This document shows, in pieces, positions 8,794 through 17,863 of a stretch of 43,082 nucleotides of DNA. Origin of the DNA: Paramicrosporidium saccamoebae (Eukaryota; Rozellomycota). Where the stretch lies: positions 6,090 to 49,171 of the forward strand of contig MTSL01000077.1 in NCBI GenBank assembly GCA_002794465.1. The letters run 5' to 3'. The notes under the pieces were generated by a model, which was not told where the DNA came from, did not search any database, and saw nothing but the letters and a program-made list of their open reading frames with translations. How positions within the stretch are numbered: position 1 is the first letter of the stretch; every line of letters starts with the position of its first letter. A program made the position numbers and the translations under genes.

Positions 8794-10386
8794 ATGGGCA
8801 GTACCGAGCCTATCCAACAAGACATGAGTCTCAGCAAGCTCCGCGCTTTAGTGCCCTACCACCTCAGCCAATTGCGTGCCTACAGCAGCGCCAAACGTGT
8901 TCCGCTCTTTATAAACGGACAATTTCTGCAGTCACAGACACAAGAATGGATTCCTGTGCATAATCCCGCCACCCAAGAAGTCTTGTCACTTGTTCCACAG
9001 ACGACACCAGCGGAACTGCAGCAGGCGGCAGAGGCAGCGCAGAAGGCTTTTGAAAGCTGGCGAAAGACAAGCGTAGTGACCAGACAAACAGCAATGTTTA
9101 AATTGCAACAGCTGGTGAAAAGGGAGATGGACCGGATTGCTGCAAATATTACAGAGGAGCTGGGCAAGACAGCAGCGGATGCAAAGGGAGACGTGCTTAG
9201 AGGACTGCAAGTTGTGGAGCACGCCTGCAGCATCCCAACCCTTCAGATGGGTGAACTGTGTGAGGGCGTAGCGACTGATATGGATACTTATTCCATCCGA
9301 CAGCCGCTTGGAGTGGTTGCCGGTATTTGTCCCTTTAACTTTCCCGCAATGATTCCCCTCTGGATGTTCCCCCTGATGATTGCTACTGGAAATACTGCAA
9401 TCATTAAGCCTTCAGAGCGCGATCCAGGCGCAATGATGATCCTTGCCGAGTTGGCAAACGAAGCTGGCATTCCTCCAGGCGTACTGAACATTGTACATGG
9501 AGGCAAGTCCGCCGTTGATTTCATCTGTGATACGCCCATTGTCAAGGCAATCTCCTTTGTGGGATCTGACAAGGTGGGAAAGTACATTTATGAGCGTGCC
9601 ACTGCGACGGGCAAACGGGTGCAATCCAACATGGGCGCAAAAAATCACGGCGTCATCATGGCAGATGCTAACAAAAATGCGACATTGAATTCCTTGGTGG
9701 GGGCTGCTTTTGGAGCAGCTGGTCAGCGATGTATGGCTCTCAGTACGGCCATCTTTGTAGGCGAGGCGCAAGAATGGATTCCAGAGCTGGTAGAGAGAGC
9801 CAAAAAGCTCAAAGTCAGTTGTGGCAGACAAAGTGATTCTGATGTGGGTCCGCTATGTACTCCCGAGGCCAAAGAGCGGGTAGAGTCGTTGATTCAATCC
9901 GGAATTGATGAAGGCGCTACAGTGATCCTCGACGGACGCGGATGTCGTCCCAATGGCTTTGAAGATGGCAATTTCGTTGCTCCCACCATCTTGACCAACG
10001 TTACAGCCTCAATGAAGTGCTACAAGGAGGAAATCTTTGGGCCAGTGCTCCTGTGTATCAATGTGCCTACTCTTGACGACGCTCTCCATGTTATCAACTC
10101 CAATCCCTACGGCAACGGCACTGCCATTTTTACCAATTCTGGTCCCGTTGCGCGCAAGTTCCAAAGCGAAGTGGACGCTGGCCAAGTTGGTATTAATGTG
10201 CCCATCCCCGTCCCCCTCCCCATGTTCTCTTTCACCGGCTCGCGAGGTTCTATCCGCGGCGATTTAAACTTTTACGGGAAAACTGGCGTGCAATTTTACA
10301 CGCAAATCAAGACTATTACTGCATTGTGGAGGGCTGATGATGCCAAAGATGTCAAGGCCACTGTGAATATGCCCACTCTGCACTGA
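8794..10386 (+). CDS. ALDH6A1: Methylmalonate-semialdehyde dehydrogenase (acylating), mitochondrial
   Basis: This CoA-dependent aldehyde dehydrogenase converts methylmalonate and malonate semialdehydes to propionyl- and acetyl-CoA in valine and thymine breakdown in the mitochondrial matrix. The signature GQRCMALS holds the catalytic cysteine (codon at 9730). [26 protein letters not shown] and the C-terminal block [15 protein letters not shown] are typical. An ATG at 8824 starts a good amphipathic mitochondrial presequence ([19 protein letters not shown]). The ATG at 8794 adds ten residues, and either may be used, giving 530 or 520 aa. It is full length and intronless. A tandem repeat follows the stop. 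Confidence 0.95.
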   Translation: MGSTEPIQQDMSLSKLRALVPYHLSQLRAYSSAKRVPLFINGQFLQSQTQEWIPVHNPATQEVLSLVPQTTPAELQQAAEAAQKAFESWRKTSVVTRQTAMFKLQQLVKREMDRIAANITEELGKTAADAKGDVLRGLQVVEHACSIPTLQMGELCEGVATDMDTYSIRQPLGVVAGICPFNFPAMIPLWMFPLMIATGNTAIIKPSERDPGAMMILAELANEAGIPPGVLNIVHGGKSAVDFICDTPIVKAISFVGSDKVGKYIYERATATGKRVQSNMGAKNHGVIMADANKNATLNSLVGAAFGAAGQRCMALSTAIFVGEAQEWIPELVERAKKLKVSCGRQSDSDVGPLCTPEAKERVESLIQSGIDEGATVILDGRGCRPNGFEDGNFVAPTILTNVTASMKCYKEEIFGPVLLCINVPTLDDALHVINSNPYGNGTAIFTNSGPVARKFQSEVDAGQVGINVPIPVPLPMFSFTGSRGSIRGDLNFYGKTGVQFYTQIKTITALWRADDAKDVKATVNMPTLH

Positions 10387-10414
10387 TCATTTGATCTGTT
10401 TATAGTAAAGAATA

Positions 10415-10665
10415 ATGGAGTTTGATCCGTGTTATAGTTGTTGGATTTGTAATACTAACTAAAGAGTTGAACCATGACATGTATTTGTAAGATTATAATA
10501 AAAACTAAAGAGTTGAATCCGTGTTATAGTTGTCGGATTTGTAATACTAACTAAAGAGTTGGATCCGTGACATATTTATAAGGTTGTGGTAAAAAATAAA
10601 GAGTTTGGCCGTGACCTGTTCATGAGATTTACAGTAAAACTAACAAGTTGGACCCACTATATCTT
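10415..10665. repeat. Degenerate ~60-70-bp tandem repeat downstream of the dehydrogenase
   Basis: About four copies are present of a unit containing AACTAAAGAGTTG, then (G)ATCCGTG, then a T/A-rich part with GGATTTGTAATACT. It is probably transcribed 3' flank of the dehydrogenase gene. No coding potential is seen. Confidence 0.6.
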
Positions 10666-10748
10666 CATGAGATACCTTTCCGCACTCTCTTTCTATTTCG
10701 CTCTTAGAATTCAAAGTCAGCCTTACGCCTGCTTTAAACGGCCCGTCT

Positions 10749-10907
10749 TTACGAGATAGCGGACAAAAGATGACGCCGACCGAGAATCATACCACAGACG
10801 AGGGCCATAAAGCCAAGAAACTTGTACAATGCCTGGTTGCAAAGATTTCTTTCTTCTTCCTCACTGCGGAATTCCCGGAATATTCTGCGAAAGTTGGGGA
10901 ATAGCAT
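10749..10907 (-). CDS. Small possible tail-anchored protein, 52 aa
   Basis: An open frame from ATG 10907 to TAA encodes 52 aa. The N terminus is basic (FRRIFREFR), followed by an acidic patch (SEEEERN), then a single hydrophobic segment (about residues 28-43, FLGFMALVCGMIL) and a short basic tail (GRRHLL). This layout fits a tiny membrane protein, for example a Tom5-like or other mitochondrial outer-membrane subunit, but the similarity is in design only. It sits alone in an otherwise non-coding stretch between 10387 and the assembly gap. An upstream exon inside the gap cannot be excluded. Confidence 0.4.
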   Translation of the reverse strand: MLFPNFRRIFREFRSEEEERNLCNQALYKFLGFMALVCGMILGRRHLLSAIS

Positions 10908-10949
10908 CGTCAAAAGCTATGGTCTTTGATAATCAAAAATAATTATCCA

Positions 10950-11121
10950 NNNNNNNNNNNNNNNNNNNNNNNNNNNNNNNNNNNNNNNNNNNNNNNNNNN
11001 NNNNNNNNNNNNNNNNNNNNNNNNNNNNNNNNNNNNNNNNNNNNNNNNNNNNNNNNNNNNNNNNNNNNNNNNNNNNNNNNNNNNNNNNNNNNNNNNNNNN
11101 NNNNNNNNNNNNNNNNNNNNN
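10950..11121. other. Assembly gap (172 N)
   Basis: This is a run of undetermined bases. Nothing can be said of its content. Flanking bases show no clear element end. Confidence 0.99.
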
Positions 11122-11217
11122 ACTGGTTCGAATTTGTCATCTACACGGGTCAGCGGTCTATAGGTCCACGTGTCCACCAGCAAAACTAGAAAAGCGGGCC
11201 AGATTTTTCAACAACCA

Positions 11218-11544
11218 ATGAATCTGGTTATACTAGCTTTTATAGGTCTTGTGGCCAGTACAAGGGTCTATAACATACAGGGTCCCGGTAATGAACAAGT
11301 AATGGAAATCTATGTCAAGCAAGACGACATTGTAAGATGCGGTGATCCACTCCTCAAGGCTCGATATGCGAAATGGTTCGGTGACGGTTGGGCATTTGGC
11401 GACGAGCGGACGATCTATGTTGAATGCGTCGATAATGAAACGTATAAAGTTGCCCAAGTAAATGTTGCAGAATTGTGCATGGCCCCTGATTATCCAACTC
11501 CCATGCTGCAGCTTGACCTTCAATCGGAGCCTACTTCTTTTTAG
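11218..11544 (+). CDS. Small secreted protein with lipoyl/biotinyl-like domain pattern (A)
   Basis: This 108-aa protein has a signal peptide (residues 1-15, MNLVILAFIGLVAST). The mature part has two halves that resemble the strands of a biotinyl/lipoyl (barrel-sandwich) fold. The first half has GNEQVMEIYVKQDDIVRCGD and LLKAR. The second has YKVAQVNVAE followed by a turn and MLQLDL. No lysine-bearing MK hairpin is visible, so attachment of a cofactor is not supported. Two proteins of the same plan lie at 29436 and 30016. The upstream in-frame codon at 11170 is GTG, so I chose the ATG at 11218. The gene is intact, with AATAAA at about 11556. Function is unknown. Confidence 0.6.
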   Translation: MNLVILAFIGLVASTRVYNIQGPGNEQVMEIYVKQDDIVRCGDPLLKARYAKWFGDGWAFGDERTIYVECVDNETYKVAQVNVAELCMAPDYPTPMLQLDLQSEPTSF

Positions 11545-11589
11545 ACAACACTCCAATAAATAATTGTACCCTGGTCCGGTGACCTCGCG

Positions 11590-12047
11590 ATGTCGAGATT
11601 CTCCAAACAGCAAGTGGAGACTGACGCTGCCACTCTGCAACTGGGTGACGGTAGATATTGCATGCACGTCGCTTAAATATAGAGTTCAAGGGCGCTCACT
11701 GCTTGCTTCACTCAGAGGTACTTTTATTGCTGCAGGATGTACAAGAACGACGCCGGGAAGAGGCCATGACCCTTCCGTTGCCACCACCCTCAAAAATATT
11801 CACAGAGTGCTTGGAATATGTCAAAACATTTAGCCAGTACACCAACCGAGAATTGGTGCGAGCTATCCGACAAACAATGCTGAGCTCACATCTTTCAGAA
11901 TTCGAGATGGGACAGATAGGCAACTTGGCGCCATCCACGTCAGAAGAGGCCAAGCAATTGATTCCTAGTTTGGTTGGAAAAATTGAGGATGAAGAGCTGC
12001 AAAAGATTCTTGACGATCTAGCCACTACCCGTAGATATGAAGCTTAG
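11590..12047 (+). CDS. POLR2D: RNA polymerase II subunit RPB4
   Basis: Exons 11590-11650 and 11683-12047 are separated by a 32-nt GT-AG intron (11651-11682), giving 141 aa, the usual length. RPB4 pairs with RPB7 to form the stalk of RNA polymerase II. Recognisable blocks are DAATLQLGDEF, LLHSEVLLLLQ, FTECLEYVKTFSQYTNRE and LAPSTSEEAKQLIPSL, and the near-universal C-terminal DEELQKILDDL. The first exon is needed: it supplies the conserved N-terminal block and removes a poor alternative start. It lies 45 bp after the secreted-protein gene and 59 bp before the next one. Confidence 0.93.
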
Positions 12048-12106
12048 TTTTGTAATAAAATCCGTGCGTTTGGTCTCAATAAACCATAGTCGCCAGGGTA
12101 GTAGGG

Positions 12107-13795
12107 ATGAAGCCGTTATTGAGAATGCATCTCTTACCCATACTTCTGTCTCTTCTCTGGCTTGTCCCGCATATCCAGGCTATCACGATAGTCGCGAACA
12201 GTCTGGAAAACATTATTCTAGATCACACACAGGAAGATTTGTTTACAATGTTTGGTACTATCCAGGCCCACCCAGATTCGCTATCTATCCTCACCAAGTT
12301 GCTGGTTAATAAGCATGTCAATCTGCGGAATCTTTATTGTTATTCTTGCCGCAACTGGTCATTCTCCAAATTGAGTGCTATAACTGCATGGAGTCTCAAA
12401 CTAGACGACAAGATGATTAGAAACGTGTTTCTAGACAACGAGTGCATATCCAGAACGCAATTTTCAAAGCTTGCAAGGAAGAGACTGCTAGAACTAGGCA
12501 TTCCCTCAGTCGTGCCCCAGGATCTTTCAGAGCTAGAGGACCACGAATGGTCCCCAGTGCTTCAGACTGGTGACCCTAGTTATTTTGATATGTGGTGTCT
12601 GCACATCCCTGCCAAACTTCTTACTGACCAGCTTTTTCAGGCGATTGACCTTTCGTTGATTGTAACCTTGCCCTGTCTCATCTATGGCCACCCTAATAAT
12701 GAGCTCATTACTGATGCGCTGATTAAACAGATTCCGCTGGCAGCAGAAACATCCATCGTTAGATTACTCGATGTGCTCTACAACAGCACGCGCGCGTTTG
12801 ATGGCTACAGGCGGATTATGGCGGAACTGCACCAAAGATATTGTCTGGGAAATGTCACATCTTCAATAGGTCAACTTTTGCGTATTCGTCTGAAATGCCA
12901 AAAATTTGACTTGCCATCATTTCACAGCCAAATGATACTCATTCTACAAAACCCACTGTGGCCTGCAAACACGGTCGCCATTCTGCTCAATATGTGGATG
13001 GCCATGGCTCCTGCCAATCTGATCATGAAGGCCTTGAGGCTGCAGCTTGCTAATGTTTCGATCGGGTCTGCTTCGTCGAGAGACACCATTCTCCCAATCT
13101 TGAAAAGGGCATTTACCTCGAGATCCCAGTCTGAAGGACGCGCGATGCTTGAATTGGTGGGCTTGGATTATGATCAGCAGGTTCTGTTGCTTCCAGAACG
13201 TTTTTGGGTGAGCTGGGCTGACCAGTTAAATTTGCCATTCTCTTCTAAGAAGGAATACTATCGCTCTCGGAAACTGGTTCCGCTTACATATAGTGATCTG
13301 GCTGTTTTGGGTATAGCAAGTGTGCCGCCAAGCCAATCCCAACACATACTGTTCACATTGATAGTCGCCAAAGTCAGGGCCATAATCTCCAAGAAGAGCG
13401 ACTTTGGCGCCATTGATTCCAGAGTCTTCTCAACAACACCACTTATTACTCCCCACCTGGGTGCACCTTTTAATGAGTTACTCAGCCTACTGCTATACAG
13501 TTTTGTCCGTTTCGACCAGCTACCAGCAAAGTTCAGTCGTCACTACTGTCTCGCTCTCAAAGGAGATCCTGAGCATCTTGGGCGCTACCTCAACTCTGAA
13601 TTTCAGCGCCTCGGATCCACGGGACGCATTACAAATTTTTTTCCAGACCAGTATTTAAAACGACATTCAGAATTTTTGACGACAGGCCAAGCTTTACTTA
13701 ATATTGTTACACGAAAGATGGCTGCACTGATGGAAAGGCGGGGGCTTGAGCACATGTTTCGTGGAATGACTCTGTGTGAGCTATTATCAGATTAA
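12107..13795 (+). CDS. Secreted eight-cysteine family protein 2
   Basis: This 562-aa protein has a signal peptide (hydrophobic residues 8-22, ending HIQA). It keeps all eight family cysteines: LLVNKHVNLRNLYCYSC, NECIS, YFDMWCLHIP, LPCL, RYCLG, LKCQ, HYCLAL and MTLCELLSD. The block LGLDYDQQVLLLPE followed by W is shared with paralogues at 14062, 16002 and 17864. The usual FRPRVW block is altered to DSRVFSTTP. An extra cysteine next to C1 (CYSC) is specific to this member. It is intronless and begins 59 bp after RPB4. Confidence 0.85.
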   Translation: MKPLLRMHLLPILLSLLWLVPHIQAITIVANSLENIILDHTQEDLFTMFGTIQAHPDSLSILTKLLVNKHVNLRNLYCYSCRNWSFSKLSAITAWSLKLDDKMIRNVFLDNECISRTQFSKLARKRLLELGIPSVVPQDLSELEDHEWSPVLQTGDPSYFDMWCLHIPAKLLTDQLFQAIDLSLIVTLPCLIYGHPNNELITDALIKQIPLAAETSIVRLLDVLYNSTRAFDGYRRIMAELHQRYCLGNVTSSIGQLLRIRLKCQKFDLPSFHSQMILILQNPLWPANTVAILLNMWMAMAPANLIMKALRLQLANVSIGSASSRDTILPILKRAFTSRSQSEGRAMLELVGLDYDQQVLLLPERFWVSWADQLNLPFSSKKEYYRSRKLVPLTYSDLAVLGIASVPPSQSQHILFTLIVAKVRAIISKKSDFGAIDSRVFSTTPLITPHLGAPFNELLSLLLYSFVRFDQLPAKFSRHYCLALKGDPEHLGRYLNSEFQRLGSTGRITNFFPDQYLKRHSEFLTTGQALLNIVTRKMAALMERRGLEHMFRGMTLCELLSD

Positions 13796-13879
13796 TCTCG
13801 CAGGATATAGTGGAGTATCCCGTGCTACATAATAAAGGCTTTACTCGTGGTTTCTCTACAGCTTATATGTAGGAATAAC

Positions 13880-14035
13880 GGGAGCCGTTCTCAGATTAAT
13901 AGCTGGCCATCTCATTTGAATTCAATCTCATAAGGGAAGCCGCTTTCAGATCAATGGTTGACCGTTTCATTTAAATTCAATCTCGAACTAATGGTTGGCC
14001 ATTTCATTTAAATTCAATCTCATAATGGTCGGCCA
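13880..14035. repeat. Degenerate ~50-bp tandem repeat between secreted genes
   Basis: Three copies of a unit with ATGGTTGGCCATTTCATTTA followed by AATTCAATCTC occupy most of the 266-bp spacer. The repeat ends directly before the start at 14062, so it covers the presumed promoter. Confidence 0.65.
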
Positions 14036-14061
14036 ATAAGCCAAAAGCAGCAGGTTGTTGG

Positions 14062-15678
14062 ATGCTTCACTATCACCATGTCATGATATTCTTGGCAATA
14101 CTGTTCCCAATGCACGCTTCTGCATTGAAAATTCGAGGAAATTCCGAGCAACTTGTCGTGCAGTCATCCGGAGACGCGGTAACCACCCTGCTGAGAGTGT
14201 TGCCAGAATATGAACACAATTATTATCCTCTACTTCAGCTGCTTGTTAATAATAAGGCCAATATTATGGAGCACTATGCCAAAAGTTGCAGTTCTTGGAC
14301 TTATGACATTTTCAACGGGCTGGTTGACTGGTCTCTTGCTCTACCCTTTCTTTATCAATTTGTCATTCTCCATGGTCAATGCATTGATACCACCCCATTT
14401 CGTCAGTTTGCCATTGCTAAACTAATGTCTCTGGGACTGGGAGCTGTCCTAACAAAGACAACAAACAGGCATGCAAGTGGATTTTCCACTGCAAATATGA
14501 TCAAGAACTTTCCTAACTGGTGTGAAAGGTTTCCAAATCTGTTCATGACGTTCGGTCGAACGCATAGCCTTGATTTGCCATCAATAATTACCACAGAATG
14601 TCTAGTCAATGACTATCCAAACAAGGCACTTTTGTTAAACGCATTGAATGAGCAGCTCAAGACATCCATCCATAAATCGCTGACTGAGCTTTTGTTAAAG
14701 TTGCGTGTTATCAGTCACAGAAAGCTTGTAAAATTGCGTTCTACCCTTCGCGAGCACATCTGTTCATCCAATTCTGGCACTTTTTTCCACACTATGAACA
14801 TTCATCTGGTCGGCTGTCCGTGGCCAAGACAATATACGTACGATTTAAGCTTTTTCGAGGAATTTCTGTCCCTCGATAACGAGTCCTTGATCGTTGGACT
14901 ACGTGCTATATTAGCAGTGTATAACCAGGACATGGTCATAGAGATCCTTAGTGGACTGCCACCCATAAGACTCCATGGTTTCTCCAATCTACTACCCCTC
15001 TGTGAAGACCTTTCGCACATTTCTCTGGAGCATCAACGACAATTTATGATGCATCTAGGAATAGATTATGATTCGTATATGTTGCAAATGCCATACTCGT
15101 TTTGGGCAGACAGACCAGACATGCTGAAGAAGCTGCATCTAAATTGGAGATTCCAATGGTACGCAAAATGGCATCTAAAACCTGCCATCCCGACCCCCAG
15201 TAATTTGACAGCAAAGCCCAATCAAATACCTCCGCTGAGACACCTTGGGGGCGCTGGTATTACGGCAGACCGGATTTTGCGTTATCTCTTTAAGCTGACT
15301 TCTGAATCTGAGAATTATACCCAAACAGATCTTTGCGCCTTTCGACCGCGGGTCTGGCTTTCTCGCAAAGACTTGGAGCACTTTCTGGGAGTTTTAGTCT
15401 ATGCCACCGTCAGGTTCCAAAGACTATTTGGCATTTTCGATCGTTCCTATTGTGACGCTCTCCATTCCGAAGCCTCGGTGTCACCATTGTTTTATCGGCA
15501 TGATTTCACAATGCGACCGTTTCACCCGATCAGTGAATTTGCAAAGGCGGCTCAGGCAAATTTCCAAGCACAGAAGCAAGCCTTGCAGTCCATTAGCTCT
15601 AATTGGAAACTATTAACTATAGTAGAGACGGATGATATATGTCAATTGCTAGCACCTCTCCATGTGACGCAGGATTAG
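14062..15678 (+). CDS. Secreted eight-cysteine family protein 3
   Basis: This 538-aa protein has a signal peptide (residues 1-21, core VMIFLAILFPMHASA). All eight cysteines are present: HYAKSC, GQCID, FPNWCERFP, TECLVNDYPN, HICSS, VGCP, SYCDAL and DDICQLL. It carries the full middle and late blocks LGIDYDSYML, LNWRFQWYAKW, FRPRVWLS, LVYATVRF and DRSYC. It is intronless. The spacing before the cysteine motif WC is shorter than in paralogues. No catalytic motif is seen. Confidence 0.85.
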   Translation: MLHYHHVMIFLAILFPMHASALKIRGNSEQLVVQSSGDAVTTLLRVLPEYEHNYYPLLQLLVNNKANIMEHYAKSCSSWTYDIFNGLVDWSLALPFLYQFVILHGQCIDTTPFRQFAIAKLMSLGLGAVLTKTTNRHASGFSTANMIKNFPNWCERFPNLFMTFGRTHSLDLPSIITTECLVNDYPNKALLLNALNEQLKTSIHKSLTELLLKLRVISHRKLVKLRSTLREHICSSNSGTFFHTMNIHLVGCPWPRQYTYDLSFFEEFLSLDNESLIVGLRAILAVYNQDMVIEILSGLPPIRLHGFSNLLPLCEDLSHISLEHQRQFMMHLGIDYDSYMLQMPYSFWADRPDMLKKLHLNWRFQWYAKWHLKPAIPTPSNLTAKPNQIPPLRHLGGAGITADRILRYLFKLTSESENYTQTDLCAFRPRVWLSRKDLEHFLGVLVYATVRFQRLFGIFDRSYCDALHSEASVSPLFYRHDFTMRPFHPISEFAKAAQANFQAQKQALQSISSNWKLLTIVETDDICQLLAPLHVTQD

Positions 15679-16001
15679 TAAAGCGGTGAAATATATAGCC
15701 GAGTATCCGTCAATATTTTCCCAAGTATGAAAATGTTGACGCTCTAGCGTACCATGTTCTAGCGTGCTCTCACCGCGCACTACATAAAAGGGCCCACCAG
15801 CTGATAGTAAAGTCCCCTAGCCGCATCAACTAATAGCATTGATAAAGTCTATAATAATCACTCTGCCACACGGCATATGTATTGAACAGTGGAGTATCCA
15901 TTACGAAAAATACTCGTTCAGTACCAGGCAATGGATTTACTGCGCCACTACAATACATTGACAATCTCGGCCAATCATTCCACTACTTTACGCCAGGTCT
16001 C

Positions 16002-17570
16002 ATGATCCCAGCGGTACTCTCCGCTCTTTTCTTTAGTCTTCGGAATGCGTTTGTGCTCCGTGCTGCCAATGAGGTAGAGTTTATCCAGCACAACACTACA
16101 AGCTCTCTTCAACTAGTCTTTAGTATTTTCACACTTTCCGAACAGAATATAAGGACCATGGCGAGGCTGCTGGATAATGATTATGCAAATGTGCGCGGCA
16201 TATATGACAACACCTGCCAGCATCTCCAGTTAGACGAGTTTGAACGCATTGTCGGCTACGCTTTGCAGATGAATACAAAAAGCCAACAATTACTGGCCAG
16301 TCCGCATTGCATCAATAACTTGGTGTTTGCTGAAGATGTTAGAGAGTCACTGCTGCTACGCGGAATGCCCTCGGCAATTCCCTTGAATTACTCTGAGATG
16401 GATCCCAAACACTGGCCTACCATGATCCCATATATGATCCACTGGCATTATGCTGTCCCTTTGCGGTTTCTAACCAAAGAATTTCTTGCATCATTGGATC
16501 TGCCAAAACTAATGAGCCGGGATTCACTTGTGAAAAATTACAACTACCGTTCAATTCTTTTCCCAGCATTGACTGATCAAGTGTCGACTGCATCGTTGCA
16601 CTCTTTAACTATCCTGGTTAGTCGATTCCAGGACACTGATTTTCCTACACTGAGAAACATTATTTGTGCCAAAAACTCCGCGCACGTTCTAGAACAGGTT
16701 CACTCTCAAGTACTACGCTGTTCGCAAGAGACGTGTCTTGAGCTTGACACTCTGATGGAGGTGGCTCTCATGGAGTCACCTTTAGACGCCCGGCTAGCGC
16801 TGCTTCGAATCTGGCTGGCCAGAAGTGGTATTATCACTATCATCGATTGTCTGAGAAGGATGGATATTTCTTGCTTGGGCGCGTCGTCGCCGGCCTTGGA
16901 AGAGTTCATAACAAACCCATTATTTATAGCACTGGAACTGGCGCAGAAGCAAACCTTATTGGCGCTAGTTGGGATCAATTACGATAGGCTTCTCCTGTCC
17001 ATCTCCCCCACCATCGCTAATGAGCCAAAGGAAAACGTACGACAGCAGTCTACACACTGGAAAATGACCTATTTTCGAAAATGGTATATGACTCTCCCGT
17101 TGAAGCAACAAACTGGACCTTTCGTGGTCCGCCGCTACATTCTTGGGCAGAAAAGAGAACAAAGACTCCAGGATCAACTGCAACTGCAGATTAGGAATCC
17201 GGACATGTTCTATACGCAGTCACTTGTAGACGGCACAATTTTATTTCGCCCGAGGATATGGCGTTCTGCAATGTCAAGACCAGCGCTGAACCAGCTAGTC
17301 TACGTAATACTACGATTTGACAAACCAAGAATCCTTTTGGATAAAGAGTACTGCAATTTCATACAGGGTTCAGAGACCACAGGAATATTTGAGAACGATG
17401 TCAGGTATCTACGCACCAAGGAGCACTTGATGCACAATGTTATCCCGCCCGATTCGTCGCTGGCTGCCTCAAGGGAATGCGCTGATCATTTTCGATATAT
17501 TCATGTAGGATGGTCCATGCCCACAGTCATGACGGTGTCTGAATTATGCATGGCCTTGTCCAACCGATAA
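16002..17570 (+). CDS. Secreted eight-cysteine family protein 4 (lacks two of the cysteines)
   Basis: The ATG at 16002 begins a signal peptide (PAVLSALFFSL). The open frame reaches further upstream only from non-ATG codons, so the start is well set; length is 522 aa. It keeps six of the family cysteines (DNTC, PHCIN, IICA, LRCS, EYCNF and SELCMAL). It lacks both C3, where paralogues have WC and this has HWHYAVP, and C4, where others have (E/K)CL and this has RDSLVKNY. Joint loss suggests that C3 and C4 pair in a disulfide in the relatives. Other blocks are present: LVGINYDRLL, WKMTYFRKWY and FRPRIW. A 20-bp minisatellite follows the stop. Confidence 0.83.
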   Translation: MIPAVLSALFFSLRNAFVLRAANEVEFIQHNTTSSLQLVFSIFTLSEQNIRTMARLLDNDYANVRGIYDNTCQHLQLDEFERIVGYALQMNTKSQQLLASPHCINNLVFAEDVRESLLLRGMPSAIPLNYSEMDPKHWPTMIPYMIHWHYAVPLRFLTKEFLASLDLPKLMSRDSLVKNYNYRSILFPALTDQVSTASLHSLTILVSRFQDTDFPTLRNIICAKNSAHVLEQVHSQVLRCSQETCLELDTLMEVALMESPLDARLALLRIWLARSGIITIIDCLRRMDISCLGASSPALEEFITNPLFIALELAQKQTLLALVGINYDRLLLSISPTIANEPKENVRQQSTHWKMTYFRKWYMTLPLKQQTGPFVVRRYILGQKREQRLQDQLQLQIRNPDMFYTQSLVDGTILFRPRIWRSAMSRPALNQLVYVILRFDKPRILLDKEYCNFIQGSETTGIFENDVRYLRTKEHLMHNVIPPDSSLAASRECADHFRYIHVGWSMPTVMTVSELCMALSNR

Positions 17571-17627
17571 CGCAATGTGCACGCATTGTAACCTGTGAGG
17601 AAGCGTATACGGACCAGAATTAGGTGG

Positions 17628-17780
17628 TCCATGATGCAAATAAAGAAACCCCAATGCAAGTAAAAGATCCATAATGCGAGTAGAGGATCCATACTGCAAG
17701 TAAAGGATCCATAATGCGGGTAAAGGGTCCATAATGTGGGTGGAAGAACCATAATGCAAGTAAAAAAGCTATAATGCAGA
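17628..17780. repeat. 20-bp minisatellite, about 7.5 copies
   Basis: The unit is close to TCCATAATGCAAGTAAAGGA. Copies vary at a few bases (GCGAGTAGAGGA, GTGGGTGGAAGA). It fills the spacer between two secreted-protein genes and runs up to the upstream in-frame ATGs of the next gene. Confidence 0.85.
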
Positions 17781-17863
17781 TGTATATATGGACCAGGACT
17801 ATCCCCATCACGCAACATTGCAAACTTTATAACTCGAGAAAACAGAAATTAATTAACGGCGCT

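Noticed and set aside
8880-9831. Long antisense open frames within the dehydrogenase gene
   Set aside because: They are shadows of a strongly conserved coding frame, with no family match and poor starts.
10917-11189. Open frames running through the run of N at 10950-11121 on both strands
   Set aside because: They exist only because N codons contain no stops. The same holds for frames over 22154-22477.
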